From positions 62,001-126,000 of the forward strand of contig NZ_VDDA01000013.1 of NCBI RefSeq assembly GCF_006151805.1: a stretch of DNA of 64,000 nucleotides, given 5' to 3'. This stretch comes from Methylobacterium terricola (GTDB lineage: Bacteria; Pseudomonadota; Alphaproteobacteria; Rhizobiales; Beijerinckiaceae). Below the pieces are notes generated by a model. It worked only from the letters and a program-made list of their open reading frames with translations, searched no databases and was not told the origin of the DNA. Below are positions 37,869 to 46,426 of this stretch, one piece after another. The position numbers and the translations under genes are program-made. The stretch's first letter is position 1, and every line of letters starts with the position of its first letter.

Positions 37869-37953
37869 GGTCGTCTCCTCCGGGCGGCCCCGTTCGGTTT
37901 GTCGTCGCCTCAGCGCGGGCCGCCATGCTGCCGGGCGTTTTAGGTATAATTTC

Positions 37954-38460
37954 CTATCTCGAGGCACGGACCTCCACCGGCACCTCGACGGCGCCGGCCT
38001 TGCGGAAGCTCGCCTGGCAGGTGAAGCGCTCGCCCGCGACCAGGGGCTGGCGGGTCTGGAGCAGCATCACGTGCATGCCCTCCGGGGTCAGCGCGGTCTC
38101 GCCCGCGGCCTTGACGGCGATGGTCTGGATCGGGCGCTTGGAGGGCGGGCCCTCGCCGCCCTTGTCGACCGTGACCCGCTCGCTGAAATTCGCGAACGGA
38201 CACCGGAAGCGCACGAGGGAATCGGCCTCGGTGGCGCGGTTCGTCACTGTCAGGTGCAGCGGAATGTCGGAGCCGACCGTCTCGGTCGGGGCGACGAAGG
38301 CATGCACCACGTCGATGTCGCCGGCGAATGCCGGGACACGGCCCAGACACAAGGCAACGGCCACGCCTGCGGCGACCTTCCAGAAATAAAGGGGACGCGT
38401 CATCAACGGCATGGCGTGGCCGTGACGGCATCGACGAGCGGCATGGATGCTGGCATCCAT
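37954..38460 (-). CDS. PCu(A)C-like periplasmic protein
   Basis: The 168-residue protein starts at ATG 38460, chosen because GGGAGGAT lies just upstream; ATG 38403 is an internal alternative. A signal peptide ends near VPAFAGD. The core fits the PCu(A)C (DUF461) fold, with GSDIPLHLTVTNRATEADSL, AAGETALTPEGMHVMLLQTRQPLVAGE and a beta-rich end. The HxM copper motif survives as MHVML, but the upstream His/Met pair expected in copper chaperones is not recognisable; a Cys (RFRCPF) sits in that region. It opens the cluster, 85 bp before the dehydrogenase. It may deliver a metal or serve the cytochrome oxidase. Confidence 0.75.
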   Translation of the reverse strand: MDASIHAARRCRHGHAMPLMTRPLYFWKVAAGVAVALCLGRVPAFAGDIDVVHAFVAPTETVGSDIPLHLTVTNRATEADSLVRFRCPFANFSERVTVDKGGEGPPSKRPIQTIAVKAAGETALTPEGMHVMLLQTRQPLVAGERFTCQASFRKAGAVEVPVEVRASR

Positions 38461-38669
38461 TATCCTCCCTATTTGGCTCAGCTTCGCCTGTTGGCGGCGA
38501 ATTGCACGCGAGGGTAGCCGGCGCCGGCATTCCGTCAAGAACGAAGAATAAGGGGCTTCTAAAAAATTGCCCGCGACCGATGCGCCCAGCCCCAGCCTGC
38601 CCGCCCCTCCCGCTCGGCCAGGAGCTGCGCTAGCGTGGCGGATCGCGGGGCGTGAGACGGGAGGACGCG

Positions 38670-39116
38670 ATGGCCGACGACGATCCGGGGGCGGGACCGC
38701 AGAGCGGCCGCTTCGACATCGGGGCGATCGCCGCCGCCCTGCCCGCCCACGCGACCACGATGCTGGTCGACACCTACCTGACCGACCGGCCGGCGGCGAG
38801 CGCCCGGGTGTTCCGGGTCTACCGGCCGACGCCGGCCCATTACCACGCGGGCTGCGACGAGTACCTCTGCGTGCTCTCCGGCCGCGGCACGTTCTGGATC
38901 GGCGACGCTTCCGACGAGGCGACGTTCGGCCCGGGCCAGCTGCTGTTCTTCGAGCGCGGCATCGTCCACGCGCTGCCGACGCTCACCGAGGAGCCGGTGG
39001 TGTTCCTCTCCGTCGACACGCCGCGCCGCGCGCCGACCGACGTGATCTTCGTCGATCCGGCCACCGGCTCGGCCGAGAGCTTCATGGCACGCAACGCGAA
39101 ACCCGACCGGGCCTGA
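38670..39116 (+). CDS. Cupin domain protein
   Basis: The 148-residue protein starts at ATG 38670, with GGGAGG 6 bp upstream. A single cupin barrel has motif 1 as PAHYHAGCDEYLCVLSGRG and motif 2 as FGPGQLLFFERGIVHALPT, including the metal-binding His residues and Glu. The protein is cytoplasmic. A 69-bp gap separates it from an SDR gene on the same strand, and both have similar strong ribosome sites, so they are likely co-transcribed. Substrate is unknown. Confidence 0.88.
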   Translation: MADDDPGAGPQSGRFDIGAIAAALPAHATTMLVDTYLTDRPAASARVFRVYRPTPAHYHAGCDEYLCVLSGRGTFWIGDASDEATFGPGQLLFFERGIVHALPTLTEEPVVFLSVDTPRRAPTDVIFVDPATGSAESFMARNAKPDRA

Positions 39117-39185
39117 CGCCGGACCCGGCTTGACCTGCCGGCCCCCGGCCGCGATGCACGGGGCATAACAACGGGAGGACACGGC

Positions 39186-39971
39186 ATGTCGGCTGAGCGG
39201 AAGGTGGCCCTGGTCACCGGCGCGGCGCGGGGGATCGGGCTCGCCGCGGCAACCCTGTTCCTGGAGGAGGGCTGGCGCGTCGCCCTCCTCGACATCGACG
39301 GCGAGGCGCAAAGCCGCGCGGTGGCGGAACTCGGCCAGGCCGACGACACCATGGCGCTCACCGCCGACGTCGCCGACCCCAAGGCAGTGGCGGCGGCAAT
39401 CGCCGCCGCGGACGCCCGGTTCGGCCGCCTCGACGCGCTGGTCAACAATGCCGGCACCGCGGTGTTCAAGCCGCTCCTCGACACGACCCACGCCGAATGG
39501 GCCCGGGTGCTCGCCGTCAACCTGACCGGCCCGTTCCTGTGCGTACAGGCGGCGGCGCCCGTGATGGCGCGGGGCGGCGGTGGCGCGGTCGTCAACATCA
39601 CGTCGATCTCGGGGCAACGCGCCTCGACCCTCCGGGTCGCCTACGGCACCAGCAAGGCGGCGCTCAAGCACCTGACCAAGCAGCAAGCGGTCGAGCTCGC
39701 GCATCTCGGGATCCGGGTGAATGCCGTCGCGCCGGGTCCGGTGGACACCGCGATGGCCAAGAAGGTCCACAGCCCGGCGATCCGGGCCGATTACCACGAT
39801 GCGGTGCCGCTCAACCGCTACGGCCTCGAGCGCGAGATTGCCGACGCCATCGTTTACCTGTGCGGCCCGAGGGCGAGCTACGTCACCGGCCAGACCCTGG
39901 CGGTCGATGGCGGCTTCGACGCCGCCGGCATCGGCCTGCCGACCCTGCGGCGGGATCTGGCCGCGGGCTGA
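39186..39971 (+). CDS. Short-chain dehydrogenase/reductase
   Basis: The 261-residue protein has the NAD(P)-binding TGAARGIGLAAA, the Rossmann NNAGTAVF motif, the catalytic Ser in ITSISGQ, and YGTSKAALK with the Tyr/Lys pair. The Asp in LLDIDGEAQ suggests NAD(H) preference. The end has the typical YVTGQTLAVDGGFDA. It follows a cupin gene 69 bp upstream. The substrate is not predictable. Confidence 0.93.
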   Translation: MSAERKVALVTGAARGIGLAAATLFLEEGWRVALLDIDGEAQSRAVAELGQADDTMALTADVADPKAVAAAIAAADARFGRLDALVNNAGTAVFKPLLDTTHAEWARVLAVNLTGPFLCVQAAAPVMARGGGGAVVNITSISGQRASTLRVAYGTSKAALKHLTKQQAVELAHLGIRVNAVAPGPVDTAMAKKVHSPAIRADYHDAVPLNRYGLEREIADAIVYLCGPRASYVTGQTLAVDGGFDAAGIGLPTLRRDLAAG

Positions 39972-39982
39972 GCGCCCCTCGT

Positions 39983-40000
39983 GTTGTAATAACGTTACGC
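39983..40000. promoter_or_regulatory. Zur-box-like site 1 ahead of the TonB receptor
   Basis: GTAATAACGTTAC (39986-39998) is an inverted repeat. On the minus strand it reads GTAACGTTATTACAAC, close to the alphaproteobacterial Zur pattern GTAATGTTATAACATTAC. A second site lies at 40065. The regulator is inferred. Confidence 0.5.
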
Positions 40001-40064
40001 TTGGCGCCTCTCGTACGGGACGCGCCCAGTCCCCCCTTGCCATCCCGCTCACGGCGGCGTGAAT

Positions 40065-40083
40065 GCAATGTTATACCATTTGC
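40065..40083. promoter_or_regulatory. Zur-box-like site 2 ahead of the TonB receptor
   Basis: GCAATGTTATACCATTTGC has an imperfect dyad with the core AATGTTATA-CCATT, which resembles known Zur boxes. It ends about 10 bp before the start codon, so binding could block transcription or early elongation. The regulator is inferred. Confidence 0.6.
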
Positions 40084-40093
40084 AGGGATGGCC

Positions 40094-42259
40094 ATGGGCA
40101 AGATCGCCTTGGGGAAGATCGGATCGTCTGGAACGTGCCCGGTGCTGCTGGCCGCCGCCTTCGCCCTCGCGGGCCCGGCGGCGAGGGCCGAGGACATCGC
40201 CCTCGACACGATCGACGTGTCGTCGCCGAGCCCGATCGCCGCGCCGGTCACCGGCGGGGCGGGCGGGGGCACGCGGCCGTCGGGCACCTTCCCGGTCGGC
40301 GTGCTGCCGGTCGTCACCACCACCTTCTCGCCGGTCACGGTGGTGACGCAAGGCGACATCGTCCGCGAGCAGCCCCGGACGCTCGGCGACGCGCTGTTCG
40401 ACCGGCCCGGCCTCTCCGCCACGACCTACGCGCCGGGGGCGGCGAGCCGGCCGATCATCCGCGGCCTCGATACCAGCCGGGTGCGGATCCAGGAGAACGG
40501 CATCGGCGTCCACGACGTCTCGGATCTCGGCGAGGACCACGCCGTGCCGATCAACCCGCTGGTCGCCAACCGCATCGAGGTGATCCGCGGCCCCGCCTCC
40601 CTGCGCTACGGCAGCCAGGCGATCGGCGGCGTGGTCTCGGCCGAGAACAACCGGATCCCGACCTTCATCCCGCCGACCGGCCTCGCCGGCCAGGTCACCA
40701 CCGGCTATTCCTCGGTCGATAACGGCCGCAACGCCGCCGCGACGGTCGATGCCGGCGGTCAGTCGGTCGCCTTCCACGCCGACGCGTTCCGCACCGCCGC
40801 CGACAGCTATGCGACGCCGCTCGGCATCCAGCGCAACTCCGCCAACGAATCCCAGGGCGGCGCGGTCGGGATGTCATACCTGTTCGACCGCGGCTTCGTC
40901 GGCCTGTCGTTCAGCCATTACGACGCCCTCTACCAGATCCCTGGCGGCGAGGCCGCCGAGAGCCGCACCCGCCTCGATCCGACCCAGGACAAGCTCCAGG
41001 CCAAGGGCGAGTACCGCCCGCTCGAAGGCCCGATCGAGGTGATCCGGTTCTGGGCCGGCGGCTCGACCTACCGCCACAACGAGATCGGCATCGGCGGCGA
41101 CGGGATCGACGGCATCCAGGCGACCTTCAAGAGCCGCGAGGCGGAGGGGCGGCTCGAGATCCAGCACGTGCCGGTGCTGACCAGCCTCGGCACGCTGACC
41201 GGCGCCCTCGGCCTCCAGGCCGACCGGCGGCTGATCGGCACCTCGGGCGAGGCCGGCGGCCTCCTGGCCCCGACCGATTCGCGCAGCAACGCCGTCTACC
41301 TGTTCGAGGAACTGGCGCTGGAGCGGGGCCTGCGCCTGCAGGCCGCCGGCCGGATCGAAGGCGCGCGCTCGACCGGCACCGCGACCCTGTTCCCGGGCGA
41401 CTACGTCCCGGTCGACGGCGAGGATCCGCTCTCCTACGGCCGCCGCCGCCGCTTCGCCCCGAAGAGCGTGAGCTTCGGCGCGCTCCAGGACCTGCCGGAG
41501 GGCTTCGTCGCCAGCCTCACCGGCCAGTATGTCGAGCGGGCGCCCTCCGCCTTCGAGCTGTATTCCCGCGGGCCGCACGATGCGACCGAGACCTTCGAGA
41601 TCGGCGACCCGAACCTGAAGAAGGAGCGCGCCCGCACCATCGAGGCCAGCATCCGCCGCGCCGTCGGCCCGTTCCGCCTCGACGCCACCGGCTACTACAC
41701 CCGCTATACCGGCTTCATCTACAAGCGCCTGACGGGCCTGCGCTGCGGCGACGATTTCGGCAGCTGCGGCAGCGACGACGAGCTCGCCCAGGTCGTCTAC
41801 TCGCAGCAGAACGCGACCTTCGCCGGCGCCGAGATCGGCTCGCAGCTCGATCTTCTCCCGATCGGCAACGGCTTTGCCGGCATCGAGGCGCAGTACGACT
41901 TCGTGCGCGCCACCTTCGACGACGGCACCTACGTGCCGCGCATCCCGCCGCACCGGGTCGGCGGCGGCGTGTTCGTCCGGGCCGACGGCTGGTACGCGCG
42001 GGTGAACCTGCTCCACGCCTTCGCCCATACCGAGACCGCGCCGTACGAGACGCGCACGCCGGGCTACGACAACCTGCGGGCCGAGGTCAGCTACACCAAG
42101 GCGTTCGATCCGGCGGTGACCGGCTGGAGCGAGGTGACCCTCGGCCTCCAGGGGACGAACCTCCTCAACGACGTCATCCGCAACTCGGCCTCGTTCAAGA
42201 AGGACGAGATCGTGCTGCCGGGCCGGAACGTCAGGCTGTTCCTGACGGCGCGGTTCTGA
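40094..42259 (+). CDS. TonB-dependent outer membrane receptor, ZnuD-like
   Basis: The protein has 721 residues from ATG 40094, chosen because AGGG lies about 7 bp upstream; ATG 40088 is too close to it. A signal peptide ends near ARAED. The plug domain has TLGDALFDRPGLSATTYAPGAASRPIIRGLDTSRVRIQENGIG in parts, then DHAVPINPLVANRIEVIRGPASLRYGSQAIGGVV. The barrel ends in the terminal aromatic LFLTARF. The DHAV-PL motif and the short plug fit the ZnuD family of zinc receptors. Two Zur-box-like sites upstream support zinc uptake, but neither point is proof. Confidence 0.88.
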   Translation: MGKIALGKIGSSGTCPVLLAAAFALAGPAARAEDIALDTIDVSSPSPIAAPVTGGAGGGTRPSGTFPVGVLPVVTTTFSPVTVVTQGDIVREQPRTLGDALFDRPGLSATTYAPGAASRPIIRGLDTSRVRIQENGIGVHDVSDLGEDHAVPINPLVANRIEVIRGPASLRYGSQAIGGVVSAENNRIPTFIPPTGLAGQVTTGYSSVDNGRNAAATVDAGGQSVAFHADAFRTAADSYATPLGIQRNSANESQGGAVGMSYLFDRGFVGLSFSHYDALYQIPGGEAAESRTRLDPTQDKLQAKGEYRPLEGPIEVIRFWAGGSTYRHNEIGIGGDGIDGIQATFKSREAEGRLEIQHVPVLTSLGTLTGALGLQADRRLIGTSGEAGGLLAPTDSRSNAVYLFEELALERGLRLQAAGRIEGARSTGTATLFPGDYVPVDGEDPLSYGRRRRFAPKSVSFGALQDLPEGFVASLTGQYVERAPSAFELYSRGPHDATETFEIGDPNLKKERARTIEASIRRAVGPFRLDATGYYTRYTGFIYKRLTGLRCGDDFGSCGSDDELAQVVYSQQNATFAGAEIGSQLDLLPIGNGFAGIEAQYDFVRATFDDGTYVPRIPPHRVGGGVFVRADGWYARVNLLHAFAHTETAPYETRTPGYDNLRAEVSYTKAFDPAVTGWSEVTLGLQGTNLLNDVIRNSASFKKDEIVLPGRNVRLFLTARF

Positions 42260-42310
42260 AGGGTCTGGAATTGACCTGACCAACCGACGGGGTCGACATC
42301 GTCGACCTCA

Positions 42311-42340
42311 TCCCGGGCTCCGCCATGCGGCCCAGGGATC
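42311..42340. repeat. Short GC hairpin repeat between convergent genes (copy 4)
   Basis: TCCCGGGCTCCGC and GCGGCCCAGGGA flank a 3-nt loop. Copies lie at 2264, 21884 and 31137. This one sits in a 473-bp space between the TonB receptor and a membrane protein gene, which converge. No gene is seen in that space. Confidence 0.6.
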
Positions 42341-42356
42341 ACGATGTAATACCGCC

Positions 42357-42386
42357 GCGCCGTCGAACGGATCCGTTCGACGGCGC
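42357..42386. repeat. Perfect 30-bp palindrome
   Basis: The half-site GCGCCGTCGAACGGA (42357-42371) is followed directly by its exact complement (42372-42386), without a loop. It lies 17 bp after the short hairpin repeat. It could be an operator or act as a terminator. Confidence 0.65.
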
Positions 42387-42425
42387 AAGGCAAGCCCGAA
42401 CGGGCGTCGGCGCCGATGCGCCGGA

Positions 42426-42457
42426 CGCCTTGGCATCGACGTGTCGATGCCAAGGCG
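42426..42457. repeat. Perfect 15-bp stem hairpin
   Basis: CGCCTTGGCATCGAC (42426-42440) and GTCGATGCCAAGGCG (42443-42457) are exact complements with a 2-nt gap. GAGGGTATAACACG follows. The remaining DNA to 42732 shows nothing gene-like. Confidence 0.65.
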
Positions 42458-42732
42458 CGAGGGTATAACACGACACCCGGAGGCGGCGCGGACGGCGAGC
42501 GTGCCGGTCAGCGCGACCCCTCCCTCACCTATTCGGCGGTATTAGACTCGGCGTCGCGCTGCCCCGCGCCCGGCCTCTGCCGGCGCATGGACCGCCCTCC
42601 CCCGCAGACGAGGGAGGTTCCTGCGTTCCAGCCGTTACTCCCGCACCGACGCAACCCACTGCGTCGTACCGTTGCCCCGGATAACGGGGGAGAGTGTCGG
42701 CACCGTCTGAAAAACCGATCGCGTTCCGCCGC

Positions 42733-43062
42733 TCAGGCCCCCGACACCAGGTGGGCGAGATCGAGCACCACCCGGCCCGAGACCAGGCCCCAGCCGCAGG
42801 CGAGGATGGTCGCCAGCATCACGAACGGAATCGGCCGTCCCTCGATCCGCCGCCCGCGCACGGTGTTGCGGAGAATGATGAACGGCGCCCCGAAGGCCAG
42901 GAGCGGCAGGGAGACCACCGCCAGCAGGCCGCCGCTCGACAACAGCCCGAAGCTCGCCCGCCGCGCCGTCGCCCATTCGAAGGCGCTCGCCAGGAGCCCG
43001 GCGAAGGCAAGGCCGAGGACCAGCGTCTGCAGATGCTCGAGGGCGGAGGGCGAGAGGTTCAT
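42733..43062 (-). CDS. Small membrane protein, possibly DUF6949
   Basis: The 109-residue protein starts at ATG 43062 and has three or four membrane segments: LQTLVLGLAFAGLLASAFEW, GGLLAVVSLPLLAFGAPFII and IPFVMLATILACGWGLVSG. The link between them, ILRNTVRGRRIEGRPIPF, is basic. Alphaproteobacteria carry similar unassigned proteins, which I tentatively equate with DUF6949. Function is unknown. The upstream gap contains a short AT-rich stretch near 43120. Confidence 0.6.
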   Translation of the reverse strand: MNLSPSALEHLQTLVLGLAFAGLLASAFEWATARRASFGLLSSGGLLAVVSLPLLAFGAPFIILRNTVRGRRIEGRPIPFVMLATILACGWGLVSGRVVLDLAHLVSGA

Positions 43063-43339
43063 GGAAGATGAAAACTCCGAGGGCGTCCGAGTCCCACCCT
43101 GCGCCAGGGGCGATTTTTGGTGATGGTTAATTTTTGGTTATCCACAGATCTCTGACCCGGGTCCCATTGCGGGATCGCCCCTGCGTGGAATCGGCTGGCG
43201 CCGGCGCGTTCCGACCCGGATCCCTCGCGAATTCGGCGCCTGTCGGTGATTCGGTAAGGAGCCGTTAACGATCGGAGCGGAACGTTCGGGGCGTGCCCGT
43301 TCGCGGGCATGGCATCGAACGTAAGCGGAGGCGGGCGCC

Positions 43340-44095
43340 ATGGGGCCTGCACTGAGCGCCACCGCGGCGCGACTGGAACAGGATGGGGTGCGTTCGGCCC
43401 GGATCGGCCGGCCCTACGCCACGCTGCACGGCCGGCCGGACGGCGCCCCGCCCCTGCCGGTCTCCCAGCCGGCCGACCGGCGCCTGATGCTGGCGGCGGC
43501 GCTCGGGCTCGCCGGGTCGCTCGGCCTGACGGGGCTCGTCGCCGCGTGGCTCGCCCGCCCGCCGGCGCCGTCGGGACCGGTGGTGGTGAGCGCGCTGACG
43601 CCGCAGCCCCTGGTGCTGCCAGCAACCTGGATCGTGCGGCCCGGTACCGCCGCCGAAGCGTCGCCCGACCGGATCGATTCCAAGAACAGGATAGACTTGG
43701 CGATTCCCTGGACCGAGCTGACCGGCAGCGTCCTGCCCGGCCTGATGCGGGTGACCGCGACCCGCGCGCCCGAGACCGAGGCCCCGTTGAGCCCGGCGCG
43801 GCGCTATGCCCGCTTCCTCACCGCCGAGGCGCAGCCGATGCCCGAGGGGCTGATGCGCCGGCGCTTCCGGGCCGGCACGCCGTTCGAGGGCGAGGATCTC
43901 TACCTCGCGGAAGGCGAGGGCCGGCGCTTCGCGGCGCGGTGCGCCACCGGCCGGGTGCCGGAGCCGGACGCCGCCTGCCTGAGCGAGGTCCGGATCGGCA
44001 CGCTCTCTTTGCGCCTGCGCTTCTCGGCCGAGCGGCTGCCGGCCTGGAATGCCGGCCTCGCCGGGCTGGAGCGGCTGTTCGCGCCCGATCCGTGA
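43340..44095 (+). CDS. Membrane-anchored protein of unknown function
   Basis: The 251-residue protein starts at ATG 43340 (GGAG about 12 bp upstream). Residues 1-47 are cytoplasmic. One membrane span follows (LMLAAALGLAGSLGLTGLVAAWLA, about 49-72), and the remainder is periplasmic with WIVRPGTAAEASPDRIDSKN and a region with two Cys (RCATGRVPEPDAACLSE) that may form a disulfide. The order is typical of a single-pass inner-membrane protein of type II. It ends 5 bp from the convergent DUF3126 gene. I recognise no family. Confidence 0.65.
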   Translation: MGPALSATAARLEQDGVRSARIGRPYATLHGRPDGAPPLPVSQPADRRLMLAAALGLAGSLGLTGLVAAWLARPPAPSGPVVVSALTPQPLVLPATWIVRPGTAAEASPDRIDSKNRIDLAIPWTELTGSVLPGLMRVTATRAPETEAPLSPARRYARFLTAEAQPMPEGLMRRRFRAGTPFEGEDLYLAEGEGRRFAARCATGRVPEPDAACLSEVRIGTLSLRLRFSAERLPAWNAGLAGLERLFAPDP

Positions 44096-44100
44096 CGGGA

Positions 44101-44313
44101 CTATTCGTCGAGATCGGTGTCGAGGATCGCCATCGAGAAGTTGAACGAGCGGTCGCCGTCCTCATCGTCGACCGACAGCACGCCGACGAATTCCTCACCG
44201 ATATAGACCTCGGCCGAGTCGGTCTTCTTCGGGCGGCCGACGAGCCGGATGTTGTGGTTCGCGAAAGTGCGGCGAAGGTAGCCTTCCACCTTCGTCATCT
44301 CGATCTTGTTCAC
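44101..44313 (-). CDS. DUF3126 family protein
   Basis: The 70-residue protein starts at GTG 44313, preceded by GAAGAGG. The whole sequence, starting NKIEMTKVEGYLRRTFAN and ending FSMAILDTDLDE, matches the small alphaproteobacterial DUF3126 family, which is unassigned. It is acidic toward the C-terminus (SVDDEDGDRSF). It lies 226 bp after the cysE start on the same strand and may share its transcript. Confidence 0.88.
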   Translation of the reverse strand: MNKIEMTKVEGYLRRTFANHNIRLVGRPKKTDSAEVYIGEEFVGVLSVDDEDGDRSFNFSMAILDTDLDE

Positions 44314-44539
44314 GCTGGCCTCTTCACGCGCTTGGCGGGGCTCCCGCCACCGGAGCGATCCGGCGCGGGCGCATGCCGCCTTCAACGAGGACCCCGCACG
44401 CGGGCGCGGGATGCGACGACGCCCCCTCCCCGCCGGGCCGCGGGGGCTCTCCAGGGGGCGGCTTGAGGCCCCCGCCTTGCCACGGCGGCGCCGGCCCGGC
44501 AAGGCGGCTTGCGCCGCAAACGGGCCTCCGGGGGCGTTC

Positions 44540-45379
44540 TCAGATCCCGTCCATCAGGTGGATGAACTGGTCCATGGCGCGGGCCGGGTCGGAGCAGCCG
44601 GCCGAGCCGACCACCCGGGCCGGCACGCCGACCACCGTGGTGCAGGGCGGCACCGCCTGCAGCACCACCGAGCCGGCGGCGACCCGGGCCCGGGCCCCGA
44701 CTTCGATGTTGCCGAGGATCTTGGCGCCGGCGCCGATCATCACGCCCTGGCGGATCTTCGGGTGGCGATCGCCGCCATGCTTGCCGGTGCCGCCGAGGGT
44801 GACGTCGTGCAGCATCGAGACCTCGTCCTCGATCACCGCCGTCGAGCCGACGACGAGGCCGGTGGCGTGGTCGAGGAAGATGCCGCGGCCGATCCGCGCC
44901 GCCGGGTGGATGTCGGTCTGGAACACCTCCGACGACCGGCTCTGCAGGTAGAGCGCGAGGTCGCGGCGGCCGCGGGTCCACAGCCAGTGGCCGAGGCGGT
45001 GCGCCTGGATGGCGTGGAAGCCCTTGAAGTACAGGACCGGCTCGATCGCCCGGCCGGCGGCCGGATCGCGGTCGATCACCGCGCCGATATCGGCCCGGAA
45101 GGCCTGGCCGATGCCGGGATCGTCGGCCACCGCCTCGCCGAAGCTCTGGGCGATGAGATCGGCGGTGAGCGCCGGGTGGCCGAGCCGCGAGGCGACCCGG
45201 TGGGCCACCGCCGATTCGAGGGTGGCGTGGTTGAGCACGCTGGCGAACAGGAACGAGGCCAGGCGCGGCTCATCGCGCATCACGGACTCGGCCTCCTGGC
45301 GCAGCCGCCGCCAGACCGGATCGACGGTGCCGGCGACCGGATCGGGGCCGGGGCTGATGGAAGCGGGACTGGACGACAA
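44540..45379 (-). CDS. cysE: Serine O-acetyltransferase
   Basis: The 279-residue protein makes O-acetylserine for cysteine synthesis. It has an N-terminal helical domain (about 25-165) and a C-terminal left-handed beta-helix with hexapeptide repeats. Signatures are HRLGHWLW, HPAARIGRGIFLDHATGLVVG, VSMLHDVTLGGTGK and GDRHPKI with catalytic His residues. The start is TTG 45379, supported by GAGGAG 8 bp upstream, because no ATG occurs before residue 34. The C-terminal tail ends MDQFIHLMDGI, the region that binds cysteine synthase. Confidence 0.95.
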   Translation of the reverse strand: MSSSPASISPGPDPVAGTVDPVWRRLRQEAESVMRDEPRLASFLFASVLNHATLESAVAHRVASRLGHPALTADLIAQSFGEAVADDPGIGQAFRADIGAVIDRDPAAGRAIEPVLYFKGFHAIQAHRLGHWLWTRGRRDLALYLQSRSSEVFQTDIHPAARIGRGIFLDHATGLVVGSTAVIEDEVSMLHDVTLGGTGKHGGDRHPKIRQGVMIGAGAKILGNIEVGARARVAAGSVVLQAVPPCTTVVGVPARVVGSAGCSDPARAMDQFIHLMDGI

Positions 45380-45511
45380 CGGCCTTCTCCTCGGCGGCGG
45401 CGGCGGGCGAACGAACCTCCACCGGCCGCGCGGATTCGCGACGGAACTCTCTCCTCCATAGCGTGGAGAGGCGGGCCCGGTTCATCAAGCCCCCGGGGCG
45501 CGGGGCAGGGC

Positions 45512-46234
45512 TCAATCGCCGTCGGGACGGAACACGTATCCCATGCCGCGTACGGTCTTGATGAAGCGCGGGTTGCCGGGATCGGGCTCGACCTTCTTGC
45601 GGATGCGGTTGATCCGCACGTCGATCGCCCGGTCGAAGGCCTCGGGGTCGCGGGCATCGGCGAGGTCGAGCAGGCGCTCGCGGGTCAGGACGCGCTTGGG
45701 GTTGTCGAGGAAGGCCTTGAGCAGGGCGAATTCGGAGCGGGTCAGGATCTGCTCGGTGCCGGCCTCGTCGCGCAGCCGCAAGGTCTCGGTGTCGACGCGC
45801 ATCCGGCCGAAGCGGAAGCCGCCCTCCGCCGGCGCCGGCTCGGGCGCCGGCCCGCGCGCCTGCGCCGCCCGGCGCAGGACCGAGCGGATGCGGGCGACGA
45901 GCTCGCGCAGCTCGCAGGGCTTCGGCAGGTAATCGTCGGCGCCGAGCTCGAGGCCGACCACCCGGTCGATCGGGCTCGCGGTGGCGGTCAGCATGATGAT
46001 CGGCACGGCCGAGCGCCCCTTGAGGTCGCGCACGATCGACAGCCCGTCCTCCTCCGGCATGTTGAGGTCGAGGACGATCAGGTCGGGGACGATCTCGGCG
46101 AGCCGCCGGCGCAAGGAGCCGCCCCCGTCGCACAGGCTGACCTCGAACCCGTGCATCCGCAGGTAGTCGCCCACCATGGCGCGGGCATCGGCCTCATCGT
46201 CCACCACCACGACGTGCGGCGCCGGGGCCGTCAT
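45512..46234 (-). CDS. OmpR/PhoB-family response regulator
   Basis: The protein has 240 residues from ATG 46234. The receiver domain shows VVVVDDEADARAMV, LIVLDLNMPEEDG with the phosphoacceptor Asp, MLTATAS and YLPKPCE. A linker leads to a winged-helix DNA-binding domain with LTRSEFALLKAFLDNPKRVLTRERLLDLA and FIKTVRGMGYVFRPDGD. It regulates transcription in response to a sensor kinase. No kinase gene is adjacent; the REC-DUF3369 kinase is 0.7 kb away on the other strand and is not its obvious partner. Confidence 0.93.
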   Translation of the reverse strand: MTAPAPHVVVVDDEADARAMVGDYLRMHGFEVSLCDGGGSLRRRLAEIVPDLIVLDLNMPEEDGLSIVRDLKGRSAVPIIMLTATASPIDRVVGLELGADDYLPKPCELRELVARIRSVLRRAAQARGPAPEPAPAEGGFRFGRMRVDTETLRLRDEAGTEQILTRSEFALLKAFLDNPKRVLTRERLLDLADARDPEAFDRAIDVRINRIRKKVEPDPGNPRFIKTVRGMGYVFRPDGD

Positions 46235-46426
46235 GATGCCGCCCACCGCGATCCGCGCCCCGCCCTCATCGCTGCACCCCCGTGCCGAAACGGCCCCGAC
46301 GTCTCGCGGCCCATGCGAGACAATGCCGCGCCGAACGCTTTCCGTCCACGTGTCGTCGCAAGCAACGTCGCGGAGCCGGGGCACGACGCGACGATGATCC
46401 CCAATTGCAGGGCGGATCCCCCGGCC

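Noticed and set aside
42340..42475. GTAATACC near 42346 and GTATAACAC near 42462 as further Zur sites.
   Set aside because: Each keeps only part of the core and lacks dyad symmetry, and both lie downstream of the receptor gene rather than upstream.
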